The notes below the pieces were generated by a model, which saw nothing but the letters and a program-made list of their open reading frames with translations, had not been told where the DNA came from and made no database searches. This document shows, piece by piece, positions 12,122 to 23,064 of a DNA stretch of 64,000 nucleotides. The DNA comes from Rugalucina vietnamica (Eukaryota > Mollusca > Bivalvia > Lucinida > Lucinidae): positions 14,193,957 through 14,257,956 of the forward strand of contig OZ024874.1 of assembly GCA_964017185.1 (NCBI GenBank). Reading direction: 5' to 3'. Every line of letters starts with the position of its first letter. The first letter of the stretch is position 1. The position numbers were made by a program, and so were the translations under genes.

Positions 12122-12621
12122 TACAGAAGTGGACAAAAGTATTCGTCACTTTTGAAAACTCCATGGACTTCAATGTATTTTCATGTTTGCAAGAAAAATT
12201 ATCCTGCCTTTTCTGGTCAACATATTTTTATGATTTTGGTGCCATTTGGAAGTTAAATAAATAAAGCAATAAATAAAGGTCATTTAACGAAGTTTCGACA
12301 TTGCATTTCTCAAATACAACAGTTTAAAGTTTAAAGAAATTTTGAAAAAAGCCATTTTCCCATTGATGTCAGTGGTGACGTCGCCCAAAAATGGTAAAAA
12401 AAATTCTCATAGCTTTTAAAAAATTTGTAGCTTGAAAACGCATGCATGGAATTGAATGAAAATACCTTATTACTTTATCCATTTACTTTTCAAATGACAC
12501 CAAAACCATTAAAATACGTTAACCAGGAGAAGCAGGATATTTTTTCTTGCAAACATGAAATTACATTGAAGTCTATGGATTTTTTTACAAACATGACAAA
12601 TACTTTTGTCCACCTTCTGTA
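12122..12621. mobile_element. Tc1/mariner-like foldback MITE, family F copy 1
   Basis: TA-flanked (12122-12123 and 12620-12621), 496 bp inside. The ends read CAGAAGTGGACAAAAGTATT and its near reverse complement, and the inner sequence pairs over most of its length. It sits 17 bp after the end of B1. Copy 2 is at 34877-35378. Confidence 0.9.
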
Positions 12622-12629
12622 CAATTTTT

Positions 12630-13133
12630 CAACATGTACATGTATGGTATATGTTTTATAAACCATTGACAAACCATTGAGACTTTCACTTAGATAGTTT
12701 TGCGTAGTTAAGATATCGCATCTTATTCTTGAAAAGATTCTGTATCTTTCCTATGATCGGAGGACACCTTCTTGTATGTTGGCTTTCTGAATAAAGAATT
12801 CTTGATTCTTGATAATGAACAAAAGCAAGAACCACCAAGAACAATATCACACATTGAGCAAACTAACAACAGCAATAAGGGGGTAGGTCACTTGGAATGG
12901 CAGGTCAATTTGGTACCAAACCACTCTCCCACTTTGTTCAGAATCAGATGCTGGTCGCCCAAGGCGAACATTCTGGGCCATTTTTCGGTAAATTTTCGTC
13001 GCCCAGACGAATGTTTGGTCACATTTGGCGACTATGCCACCAGCTATTTCCAGCACTGGTTGGTACCATGTCAGATCCCCATGTATGGCATACTGATTGA
13101 TTGTTAAAATTTGATCATTATATGAGCCATCTC
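12630..13133. other. unassigned stretch with LINE-like tail
   Basis: At 12793-12815 GAATTCTTGATTCTTGAT follows AATAAA, like the short-repeat 3' tail of some non-LTR retrotransposons. At 12900-13080 there is weak self-complementarity (GGTACCAAACCA against TGGTTGGTACC). No gene seen. Confidence 0.35.
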
Positions 13134-13349
13134 GTGAGAAAACCAACAACAGGTCTGACACAAATCAGGCTGTACAGTCACAGAAGATGATGGCTAGAGG
13201 CTTGAAATTTCGGATCTAAGAAGAAGAGGAAGTGTACTATCTGTGTAGCGAAAACAAAGGCACTGATCAGCTTTGCAGTTACTGCAAAGCTGATCTGCGT
13301 CTTTGTTTTCGCATATGCAGATTGTTGGTTTTCTCATGAGGCGGCTCAT
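13134..13349 (+). mobile_element. family A MITE copy e
   Basis: Bounded by GAGCCATCTCGTGAGAAAAC and TTTTCTCATGAGGCGGCTCA. Inner hairpin stem CTTTGCAG-TTA-CTGCAAAG. Confidence 0.9.
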
Positions 13350-13530
13350 ATTTCTTCGTATATGGCTCAATAATGTGCTTTGGATAACTGACCACCAAAA
13401 CATGACATCACCAGTTCATCATTGTTGTACAGCACCAAATCAATCAGCCAAACATAGGTTACGGAACTTGAGCTACCACCCAAAGTCTGGGCTATACTGC
13501 TTAAACAAGATTATAAGATTTGGTAATAGA

Positions 13531-14396
13531 CAAGAACTCCGCGGAGGTCGGTATCGCACCTGCATCGGGCAAAGTCAACAGACCGTGAAATATAGTTCAA
13601 GGGCACCGGGTCAAGGTGCATGCTTGAAGGGCATGTCAAGGACAATTACTATGCAAGGTTTCAGATTCGCAGCTATCTCTGATGTCGAGAAAACCAAACT
13701 TTGAAGTAAAAATTTTCAAAGTCAGTGGACCGTGAAATATAGGTCAAGGGCACTGGGTTGAGGTGCGTGCTTGAAGGGTATGTCAAGGACAATTACTGTG
13801 CAAGGTTTCAGACTTGCAGCTATCTCTGATGTCAAGAAAACCAAACTTCGACGTAAAAATTATCAAAGTCAGTGGACCATGAAATATAGGTCAAGGGCAC
13901 CGGGTTAAGGTGCGTGCTTGAAGGGTATGTCAAGGACAATTACTATGCAAGGTTTCAGACTCACAGCTATCTCTGATGTCGAAAAAACCAAACTTCGACG
14001 TAAAGATTTTCAAAGTCAGTGGACCGTGAAATATAGGTCAAGGGCACCGGGTTACGGTGCGTGCTTGAAGGGTATGTCAAGGACAATTACTATGCAAGGT
14101 TTCAGACTCGCAGCTATCTCTGATGTCGAGAAACGTAATGTTGACAAAACTTCGACGTAAAAATTTTCAAAGTCAGTGGACCGTGAAATATAGGTCAAAG
14201 CCACCGGGTTAAGGCGCGTGCTTGAAGGGTATGTCAGGGACAATTACTATGCAAGGTTTCAGACTTGCAGCTATCTCTGATGTCGAGAAAACCAAACTTC
14301 GACGTAAATGTTGACGGACGGACGGACGGACGAACGGACGGACGGAAATTTGGACTCCTATATCGCACCCTGCTATAAGCAGGTGCGATAAAAAGC
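13531..14396 (+). mobile_element. family C tandem-core element C1
   Basis: Starts with ACAAGAACTCCGCGGAGGTC and TATCGCACCTGCATCGGGC, and ends GCAGGTGCGATAAAAA. Five to six units of about 150 bp carry GGTCAAGGGCACCGGGT and GTCAAGGACAATTACTATGC. A (GGAC)n tract at 14313-14347 precedes the terminal hairpin TATCGCACC...GGTGCGATA. Same general architecture as family B with a different sequence. Confidence 0.85.
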
Positions 14397-14599
14397 ATGC
14401 CACTAATTTGTGACTGATCTAGGTAATTCCTGTGCGTGGCAACTGTTTCATGCAATGACAGTAAATAAAAGTAGCCAATAAAGGGATTGGTCCTTCGATC
14501 TTATTAGTGAGAAAAAGAACCGGGGCAGGCTGTTCAAAATTAATGATCTCTTTAGTTAATGATATGTTATAATTTCAAATGGCTATATTACAAATATTA

Positions 14600-14716
14600 C
14601 AAAGGATTCTCACATTTTTTTTTCAACAAAAAAAAACACAAAAAAAACAAACAGTGTATTTGACGCAGAGGATTCTCACATTTTTTTCAACAAAAAATAA
14701 CATTGTATTTGCTTTT
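14600..14716. repeat. two-copy direct repeat, ~65 bp
   Basis: GGATTCTCACATTTTTTT and TTCAACAAAAA followed by GTGTATTTG occur twice in a row, with variable A-runs. Confidence 0.7.
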
Positions 14717-14818
14717 TAACTTTATATATAATTAACAAATAAAGGGCTTAACGACAGCGTTAAGCTAACAAAGTTTTGAACAACTGGGCCCAGATCATTA
14801 TTTTCAGTGGGAATATAA

Positions 14819-14969
14819 GAATCTTATATGGGGTTCTGTTCTAGATGGAAGTTTCCAACCCAAGGGATGACCGTGCTGAGCGGAAGCGAGGCTCCGCCGA
14901 GGTTCCGCTCAGCACGGTCATCCCGAGGGTTGGAAACTTCCATCTAGAACAGAACACCATATTAGATTC
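14819..14969. repeat. 151-bp high-identity palindrome
   Basis: Arms of about 70 bp: GAACCGC-type left sequence GTTCTGTTCTAGATGGAAGT is matched in reverse complement at the right (ACTTCCATCTAGAACAGAAC). The small loop is near GCGAGGCTCCGCC. Arms pair almost completely, implying youth or correction. No coding potential. Confidence 0.9.
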
Positions 14970-15869
14970 TTTTTCTTGCACAACAACCCAAAAAATCTGG
15001 TTTATTTCAAGGTTTTGCGTATTTTTTTAGCCTGGGTGAGAACACCTGGGTGAGATGCAATTTTATCACCCAGGCAAAAAGTGTGGCAATTTCTGTCTGG
15101 TGTGCAAGAATTGAAAATCCGAACACTTTGGTCTCTCGGGCTGCAATTTTCCAGTGACCACTAAAATTAATGACAGATTCTATTTGTCTATCAATACCTG
15201 ACATTCATCCATGTTTCATATAATCTGCCTCCTGTTTTCATAAGCACAGTCACACAAAATCAACTTACAACAAATATTGATATGTAATGTAATGATGATA
15301 TGACTGAATACTAAACAACGAAAACAAAACATTAGATGTAAAAGGTGATATGAACATCTGTATTATAAAACTTTTTATTTAAAGCAAACATTAACAATTA
15401 CACTAATAATGAAAAAGCCAACTTCTGTAACACATTTGTCTCAACTTATATCTACCGGTATATACCCACTTAGAGCATAAATACAAAAACAACAACAACA
15501 AAAAAACAGTACAGTTCATGCGTAATTTCTAATTACAAAATGTAAACATTTGATTTGAATGATGAGCATGAAATTTAGATGTATACCATAAAATGTTATG
15601 GCCTGCAGAGGTTTCGCACAAAATCCAGTTTCTCCCAAAGACTGTTCACAAAAACAACAGACAGTTTGCTTGTTATCAGTTTATAAGACTTGTTTTCCCC
15701 ATTACAGTTTTTGAGGAAACTTAATAAGTTATTATTCTCCTAATTAATGGACACAACAGTCCAGAGGAAAACTGTCATCTTTGGAATTTTTTTTTTGCTC
15801 CACAGTCCCAGGAAAAACTGGTTTTTGCATGAATCTCTCTGTAACCCAATGAATATTAAACTAATAATT
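14970..15869. other. no gene seen
   Basis: AT-rich. A small inverted repeat of CCTGGGTGA lies at 15033-15077. Nothing else recognised. Confidence 0.4.
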
Positions 15870-18647
15870 GAGCCATATCAACCAAGATTTTACTTTAGCA
15901 AAAAAAAAAAAACCCAGAGGACCAATGGTCCTGTAAACGCTCACCTGAGATCTGCTGCATATACCAATAAACATGTTTGAATATTATGGTATTTAACTCC
16001 AGTGGAGGGGCAGATAAAGCCCTGGGGCCATTTTCTTTTTTCAGAATCTTCAATATTCCGGCCATTTGCCAATTGAGTCCTCCGTAAAACCACCCATCAT
16101 TAATATTCATTTTTATATTGACCATTCAAATCTGCACATTAGCTAATGGTCAATGACGGTTAGACAACACGTGGGTTAGACAAACAAACCCACGTGCTTT
16201 TTACAGGTAAATACAGGTGCAAAAACACAATGTTTGTCTAAGGAATTAGGGGTGGGCGTGGCTGTACCTTGCTGGCGGAGGAGTCAATTTCTTGCTGGCT
16301 CTTCCCTTCAAATGACATTTTAACAGTTTTCCCAATTCAAATGCAAAGGCAACCCATGTTGACCTTGCCATATTATATAAACTTGGTCCAGGTCATCACA
16401 GGGTCATGATTTATATATACATTGGAGTACTTTAGCCTTGGATGCTTCATACCAAGTTTCCTTGAAATCAATCAATCAGAGAAGAAGATTTTTGATGGGT
16501 TTTTACCATATATATATGAGCATGGCGGACATCTTGGTCATGTGACCTAAATTATTAATATACACATTGGTTCCCCATTCCTATGGATACTTCACATAAA
16601 AGTATGGCTTTAATTGGCCAAGCGGTTTCAGAGAAGAACATGTTTGAATATTTTGGTAATATACATGTATACAAGCCCTTTTTCCAACTTTTTTAGAATC
16701 ATTAATATTCTTTTTAAATTTTTCCCAATTCAAATGCATAGGCTACCTATGTTGACCTTGTCATAAAATAGGTCAAGGTCATCTCAGGGTAATGATTTAT
16801 ATATACATTGTAGTACTTTAGCCTTCGAAGCTTCATGCGAAATTTCTTTGAAATCGGTCCACCAGTTCCAGAGTAGAAGAATTTTGAAGGGTTGTTACAG
16901 TATATGGGCATGGCGGCCATGTTGGTCATGTGACCTAGATTATTTATATACACATTGATTCCCCCATTTTATAGATGCTTCACATAAAATTTGGTTTGAT
17001 TTACCAAGCGGTTTCAGAGGAGAAGACATTTGAATATTATGGAGATAAACATGTATATTGCCCCAGGGTGGGAGCACATGAGTCCCTGGGGTCCAATTTT
17101 TTTCAGAATCATTAATTTTCAGTCCTACTGCCCATTTCCTGCAAGATTTTCACCTCATATGACTTAGTTTTCCCCATTCAAATGCATTGGCGACCTATGT
17201 TGACCTTGCCGTAAAATAGGTCAAGGTCATCACAGGGTCATGCTTTATAAATATATTGGAGTGCTTTAGCCATCAATGCTTCATGCCAAGTTTCGTTGAA
17301 ATCGCTCCACCTGTTCTGGAGAAGAAGATTTTTGAAGGGTTTTTACCGTATATGGGCATGGCGGCCATCTTGGTCATGTGACCTAAATTATTTATGTACA
17401 CATTAGTTACCCCTTCCTATTGATTCTTCACATAAAATTTAGCTTTGATTGGCCAAGCAGTTTCAGAGGAGATGATGTTTGAATATTATGGTAATGTACA
17501 TGTATATTGCCCCAGGGTGGGGGCATATGAGCCCCTGGGGTCCAATTTTTTTCAGAATCATTAATATTCAGTCCTACTAGTCATTTCCTGCAAGACTTTC
17601 ACTTTATATGACATTTTAAAAGTTTTTCCCATTCAAATGCATTGGCGACCTATGTTGACCTTGCCGTAAAATAGGCCAAGGTCATCACAGGGTCATGATT
17701 TATATATACATTGAAGTGCTTGAGGCATCGATGCTTCATGCCAAGTTTTGTTGAAATCTGTCCACTGGTTCTGGAGAAGATTATTGAAGGGTTTTCACCA
17801 TATATGGGCATGGTGGCCATCTTGGTCATGTGACCTGGATTATTTATGTACACATTGGTTACCCTTTCCTATTGATGCTTCACATAAAATTTGGCTTTGT
17901 TTGGCCAAGCGTTTTCAGAGGAGATGATGTTTGAATATTATGGTAATGTACATGTATATTGCCCGGGGTGGGGGCATATGAGCCCCTGGGGTCCAATTTT
18001 TTTCAGAATCATTAATATTCAGTCCTACTGCCCATTTCCTGCAAGACTTTCACTTTAAATGACATTTTAAAAGTTTTCCCCATTCCAATGCATTGGCAAC
18101 CTATGTTGACCTTGCCGTAAAATAGGTCAAGGTCATCACAGGGTCATGATTTATATATACATTGTAGTGCTTTCGTTGAAATCTGTCCACTGGTTCTGGG
18201 GAAGAAATGATTTTTTAAGGGTTTTTACCATATATGGGCATGGCAGCCATCTTGGTCATGTGACCTGGATTATTTATATATACATTGGTTCCCCCTTCCT
18301 ATAGATGCTTCATATAAAATTTGGCTTTGATTGGCCGAGCGGTTTCAGAGGAGAAGATCTTTGAAATTGTGGACGGACGGACGGACGACGGATGGACGCC
18401 GGATCATGGCCATCCTATAAGCACACCTTGTGAGCCTAACCGCTCAGGTGAGCTAAAAAGATGCAGATCAGCTGTGCAGTAACTGCAGAGCTGATAAGCG
18501 CCTTTAGTTTTCACTACACGGGTTAATTCCTCTTGTTCTTAAATCCAAAATTTCAAGCTCCTAGCCTTCTTCTGTGGCTGTACATGGCAGTTTGTATCGG
18601 ACCTTGTCAGAAACCTCGAAGACCAGTTTCTTGCATTATGGCTCAAT
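15870..18647 (-). mobile_element. family A MITE copy f, split by B2
   Basis: The left end GAGCCATATCAACCAAGATT is followed by TTTAGCAAAA up to 15912. The rest resumes at 18461 with GATGCAGATCAGCTGTGCAG and runs to the far end ATTATGGCTCA near 18646. The two halves reconstruct one reverse family A copy, so B2 inserted into it. The element ends only about 16 bp past the DAGL stop codon, so it probably forms the DAGL 3' UTR. Confidence 0.75.
15914..18460 (+). mobile_element. family B element B2 (second subtype)
   Basis: Starts CCAGAGGACCAATGGTCCTG, followed by the subtype sequence CTGCATATACCAATAAACAT. Four to five core repeats of about 450 bp each carry AATAGGTCAAGGTCATCACA. It ends with a (GGAC)n tract at 18373-18398 and the hairpin ending GGTGAGCTAAAAA. 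It interrupts family A copy f. Confidence 0.85.
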
Positions 18648-18661
18648 TAATAACAAGGTAA

Positions 18662-20485
18662 TCACACATCTGTTTCTATCATAGGGTATTCATCAGAATG
18701 CCCCGATATGGAATGCCCAGAAGTTGACTGGCCTGAGGACGAGGACCGTTTCTCGGACCCACTGTATGTACCCTCTGACACCGACAACCGGGTCGTCTTG
18801 GAATACATATCCTCCATTGATTCATCCTCCAAGAACGAGTCTATTGAAGTCACTAGAGGCTCATATACTTCTACCGCTGGTAAATTGTCAGACTCCAGAG
18901 CTGATGATACATCATGACCAGTTGCCAGTAACTTATCACTCTCACTTGTAGCAATGTTTTCATTTTCACTGACAAAGTTCTCATTTTCTCTAACACAAAG
19001 TATATCTTCTTCACCTAAAGGCAAGTTTTCACTACTTGAAGCATTTTCTACTAAAGTCAATTTGGAATCGTTTGATTCAGAATTAGCGGTCAGTGTAACA
19101 GCTGATTCTGAAGGTTCAGTCTGATTCAAAATACTCTCATTAAATTCTCGGAATTCAGCTTCAACTGATTCTGGTAGCTCCATCTGGGGCAATAAACAGT
19201 CAGTCTCTCTGTTGATATCTTTCTGGATTTCTAGGTAACTATCATCAGGTCCATCTGATTCAACTTCAGCAACTGCCATTAAAACACCACTATTGTCTTC
19301 AATTTCCTTGAAACTTGATTCCAGAATTGCTGAATGAACTTGTGGCAGCTTACTTTCCTCAAATAAAGGTTCACTTTCACGTGGTTTAAGTAACTTTTCC
19401 TGACTCTTACTAGAATTAGCCTCAAAAACTTTGGCCGAATCTCTAAGATGTGCTATATCTCCTTGTTCTTTAGATCTTTTCATTTGGTACTTGTCCGATA
19501 ATGTCTCAATATACGATTCAGACTGTGAGTAATGTAAACGCTTATTGGCAGGTGACGGGACTTTTGGACTTAGTGTTCTTCTTGGGCTGGGTTTTCTCCT
19601 ACCTAAACCCTCTGGGCTTTTTTGAGTATTTATGGGGGAAACATGGTTTAGAGGGTGTAGCTGTACATTCTGAGAACTTTCTATAGGGGAATGTTTATCT
19701 AACAGTGGAGTATCACATTCTGCTGCTTTAAGTGTATTTTCTGTATGATTTAATGGTGATGAATGGAATTGTGGTGACTGATGGTTGGTGTGAAGATCAT
19801 TGTCCATTTGTACAAAATGAGAATCTGTCTCTTGGTTAGGATTAGTATTTTGTTCATGAACTTCAATCAACTTTGGTGATCCATTGACGTTGATGGCACT
19901 TAAATTATCATCCATTTTTGATTGTGATACGTCTTTCACAATTGCACCATCAGTGACATTGGCCGCATCCGAGGGTGTATTAATATCAACTATAACAGCA
20001 CCTGACTTTGAACCACTATCATTATCCAGCGAGCTTTTCGATGCAGTGTCAATTTTAACTGCCACATCAGGGGATTGCTGAATAGTTTCTAGTTTAACAG
20101 AGGTTGAGCTTACACATTTGTTTTTCAAGGCATTCTCAAGACTCATTGCACTCGAGGATACTGATAAATTCTCGGGACTAGCTAGTGGAGCCGAGATCCA
20201 ACTAGTATCTAGGTCAAGCTCCAATCTCGGCAGCTCGTACAATTCTGGGAACAAGTTCTCCTTCTCTAGGGATAACAGAATATCCTCGTTCAACATATCC
20301 CAGTGAACGTTGTAGAGATCTTGTTGGTTATCGAGCGTGGAGGTGGCGCTCTCAAACAGAGGAGGAATCTTCTGTGAATCCTGAGAGGCGGGGGTTCCAG
20401 GGGATAAATCGTGAGTCAATAGAGCCTTCCTCTCCATCTCCGTCAGCAACCGAGTAGGTTTGGGTGGAGCTACATTCACCAACAC
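18662..20485 (-). CDS. DAGL: diacylglycerol lipase, last coding exon (C-terminal tail)
   Basis: The exon starts directly after the acceptor TTTCAG (20486-20491, minus strand) in phase 0. It encodes 607 residues beginning VLVNVAPPKPTRLLTEMERK and stops at TGA (18662-18664). The join to the previous exon (ALQK then VLVN) matches where DAGL enzymes leave the lipase fold for their variable tail. The tail is Ser/Asp/Glu-rich with Ser-Pro motifs (KPSPRRTLSPKVPSP), consistent with a disordered, phosphorylated regulatory region, and it is longer than the vertebrate alpha tail as I remember it. The last residues, EYPMIETDV, fit a class I PDZ ligand (S/T-x-V). DAGL cuts diacylglycerol at sn-1 to make 2-arachidonoylglycerol at membranes. 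A SINE abuts the acceptor. Confidence 0.85.
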   Translation of the reverse strand: MLVNVAPPKPTRLLTEMERKALLTHDLSPGTPASQDSQKIPPLFESATSTLDNQQDLYNVHWDMLNEDILLSLEKENLFPELYELPRLELDLDTSWISAPLASPENLSVSSSAMSLENALKNKCVSSTSVKLETIQQSPDVAVKIDTASKSSLDNDSGSKSGAVIVDINTPSDAANVTDGAIVKDVSQSKMDDNLSAINVNGSPKLIEVHEQNTNPNQETDSHFVQMDNDLHTNHQSPQFHSSPLNHTENTLKAAECDTPLLDKHSPIESSQNVQLHPLNHVSPINTQKSPEGLGRRKPSPRRTLSPKVPSPANKRLHYSQSESYIETLSDKYQMKRSKEQGDIAHLRDSAKVFEANSSKSQEKLLKPRESEPLFEESKLPQVHSAILESSFKEIEDNSGVLMAVAEVESDGPDDSYLEIQKDINRETDCLLPQMELPESVEAEFREFNESILNQTEPSESAVTLTANSESNDSKLTLVENASSSENLPLGEEDILCVRENENFVSENENIATSESDKLLATGHDVSSALESDNLPAVEVYEPLVTSIDSFLEDESMEDMYSKTTRLSVSEGTYSGSEKRSSSSGQSTSGHSISGHSDEYPMIETDV

Positions 20486-20494
20486 CTGAAATGA
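20482..20494 (-). promoter_or_regulatory. duplicated splice-acceptor site (proximal copy of SINE target duplication)
   Basis: On the minus strand this reads TCATTTCAGGTGT and contains the AG of the DAGL last-exon acceptor. An identical 13-mer lies at 20647-20659 on the other side of the SINE, so the acceptor itself was duplicated by the insertion. Confidence 0.85.
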
Positions 20495-20646
20495 TTTTGT
20501 TTGTTTTTAGGTTTAATGTCCCAGTCAACAATGTTTCAGTCAGGTCAGGACAGAGCCACCACTTCCTGGGTATTAACCAGTACTGCCTTGCCCAGGACCT
20601 CCTGATTCACTGCCTGATGCTCTACCACTATGCCACCAGGCTCCCC
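20495..20646 (-). mobile_element. tRNA-derived SINE (family 2) at the DAGL acceptor
   Basis: In the gene sense the element starts GGGGAGCCTGGTGGCATAGT, a tRNA-like head with an A-box region TGGCATAGTGGTAGAGC, and ends ACATTAAACCTAAAAACAAA. It is flanked by the perfect 13-bp duplication ACACCTGAAATGA. Related copies are at 53038-53228 and 54749-54936; this one is shorter, apparently deleted around the B-box. Confidence 0.85.
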
Positions 20647-20782
20647 ACACCTGAAATGAAGTAGAAAATTTGGTACCATAGAAGCCTATAGGGTAATAAG
20701 TTTTCAGATAATGCAGACCAATAGAACATCAAGTTTCAGTGCAACTTTCCACCATACAGTAAAGCTTCTTGTATTAATACCT

Positions 20783-21017
20783 GAGCCGCAGAGTGAAAAC
20801 AACAGCCTTTGGGGTTTCCCACCAGGCCTGACACAAACTGGCCTTCACTGTCAAAGAGGAAGGCTAGAAGGCAGAAACTTCGGATTTAAAAAGAAGTATT
20901 ATTGTACTATTCTTGGAGCAAAAAAAAGGCGGTCATCAGATGTGCAGTTACTGCACAGCTGATCTGTGCCTTTGCTTTTGCTAAGGCAAAATTCTGGTTT
21001 TCTCATGACACAGCTCA
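20783..21017 (+). mobile_element. family A MITE copy g
   Basis: Ends GAGCCGCAGAGTGAAAAC and TTTTCTCATGACACAGCTCA. The left half of the inner hairpin is shortened. Confidence 0.85.
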
Positions 21018-21297
21018 CCTTATAAGCAATTAATATTCTTAATAATATTAAAACATAAGCGGGGTAAATCAACGGCACTACCTGTGCTGGCCTTTGCGTC
21101 ATTTGTATACCTGGTTTGCAATTTCCTGCTGTACTTAGAATATGTCCAAGGTGTATCATAACTCCGTCTATATCAAAAGACTAATATCATATGAGCCGCA
21201 TCACAAGAAAACCGGTCTTTGGGGTTTCAGACCAGGCCCGATACAAACCTGTCTGTACAGTCATAGAAAAGAGCTAGAATCTTGAAAATTTGGGTAT

Positions 21298-21439
21298 AAG
21301 TAGAGGAGGAATTTTACTATCTGTGTAGCCAAAATGAAAAAAGAGACAATAAGCAATGCTTATTAAATAAGTAGAGGAGGAATTTTACTATCTGTGTAGC
21401 CAAAATGAAAAAAGAGACAATAAGCAATGCTTATTAAAT
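21298..21439. repeat. 71-bp perfect tandem duplication
   Basis: Two identical 71-bp units, AAGTAGAGGAGGAATTTTAC...CTTATTAAAT, lie head to tail and abut the poly-C run. The unit joins family A sequence to the start of the insertion, so it arose after the insertion. Confidence 0.9.
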
Positions 21440-21475
<36 letters not shown>

Positions 21476-22797
21476 CAGGGTAACTGTTTACCACAAAAAT
21501 TATTTTGGCAATAAAATTTCTTCATGCAAATGTCCAATGGGTGTACATTATGTAAGCATGATATCAAATTGTTCCATCAAAAACTGTGGTAGGAGTTGAT
21601 CGGCCCGTGAAAGCCTTTACCTGTAAAAATAGGAAAAAAAAAAACCCTAAGAAAAATTGTCTAAGTTCTCATAGCTGTCATTTTATCAAAAATTATTTTT
21701 TTCACAATAACAATTCTTCATGCAAATGTCCAATGGGTGTACATCATGTAGGCATGATATCAAATTGTTCCATCAAAAACTGTGATAGGAGTTAATCGGC
21801 CCGTGAAAGCCCTTACCTGTAAAAAAAACTAAGAAAAATTTTCTAAGTTCTCATTGCTGTAATTTTAACAAAAATTATTTTTTCACAATAAAATTTCTTC
21901 ATGCAAATGTCCAATGGGTGTACATCATGTAGGCATGATATCAAATTGTTCCATCAAAAACTGTGGTAGGAGTTGATCGGCCCGTGAAAGCCCTTACCTG
22001 TAAAAAAATAAGAAAAATTGTCTAAGTTCTCATTGCTGTAATTTTAACAAAAATTATTTTTTCACAATAAAATTTCTTCATGCAAATGTCCAATAGGTGT
22101 ACATCATGTAGGCATGATATCAAATTGTTCAATCAAAAACTGTGGTTGGAGTTGATCGGCCCGTGAAAGCCCTTACCTGTAAAAAAGTAAGAAAATTGCC
22201 TAAGTTCTCATAGCTGTCATTTTGTCAAAAATTATTTTTTTGCAATAACATTTCTTCATGCAAATGTCCAATGGGTGTACATCATGTAGGCATGATATCA
22301 AATTGTTCCATCAAAAACTTTGGTAGGAGTTGATCGGCCCGTGAAAGCCCTTACCTGTAAAAAAAAGAAAGAAAATTGCCTAAGTTCTCATAGCTGTCAT
22401 TTTGTCAAAAATTATTATTTTTGCAATAACATTTCTTCATGCAAATGTCCAATGGGCCTACATCATTTAGGCATTATATCAAAAAGTTCCAACAAAAACT
22501 GTTGTAGGAGTTGATCGGCCCGTAAATGCACTATCTTCACTGTATACAAAAGCCATCAAGAACTATATAGGGAAGTAACTCAAAAGGGACTGGCCCTTAG
22601 CCCTTAATTTTTGCATGTACATATTTGCCCCATAGATATACAGATGCCTGCAAAGTTTCATGAAATTCCATCAATGGGTCTTCAAGATATTAAAGAAACA
22701 AAACGTTACAGACGCACGGATGCACGGACACACGGACGCACGGACAACGTGAAAACAGTATACCCCCTTAAAACTTCATTTTGGCGGGGGGTATAAC
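21440..22797 (+). mobile_element. family D tandem-core element
   Basis: Bounded by ATACCCCC on the left and GGCGGGGGGTAT on the right. The core has six units of about 180 bp (phase marker CTTCATGCAAATGTCCAATG at about 21520, 21716, 21897, 22076, 22254, 22435), each also holding TTGATCGGCCCGTGAAAGCC. A CGGACGCACGGA-type tract (22710-22748) precedes the terminal hairpin TATACCCCC...GGGGGTATA. Same layout as B and C; inserted in family A copy h. Confidence 0.8.
21441..21474. repeat. 34-base poly-C run
   Basis: Uninterrupted C from 21441 to 21474, at the left boundary of element D where other copies show only CCCCC. Its length may be unstable or misassembled. Confidence 0.9.
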
Positions 22798-23064
22798 AAA
22801 GGCACTGATCAGCTGTGCAGTTTAATACTGCACAGCTGATCTGCACCTTTGTTTTTGCATAGGCAAAAATTGGGTTTTCTCATGATGCGACAGCTGCGCT
22901 GCGATATACTCAGACAACAACAGCTATTAGGTAGTGATAGTATGCAAATGGCTCCGACATCAGCTCAGGTCTTATCATTTGATTTACCCTTTTGTTAAAT
23001 AAGTAATATTAAGAAAGATGCCTCAAAATAACCATTCTTAGCTTTTTTTATTGCTCAGTTATCA

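Larger units (their letters stand above)
21193..22892 (+). mobile_element. family A MITE copy h, split by a D element
   Basis: The left half begins GAGCCGCATCACAAGAAAAC and reaches the CTGTGTAGCCAAAA marker at about 21334. The right half resumes at about 22797 with CAAAGGCACTGATCAGCTGT and ends TTTTCTCATGATGCGAC. Everything between is foreign. Confidence 0.8.

Noticed and set aside
12700..12830. Possible LINE 3' end (GATTCTTGATTCTTGAT)
   Set aside because: Only the tail-like repeat is visible and no RT coding is attached; kept as a note within the unassigned stretch.
21500..22560. Possible CRISPR-like array (regular ~180-bp spacing)
   Set aside because: Whole units repeat rather than short repeats with unique spacers, and the host is eukaryotic; it is the D tandem core.
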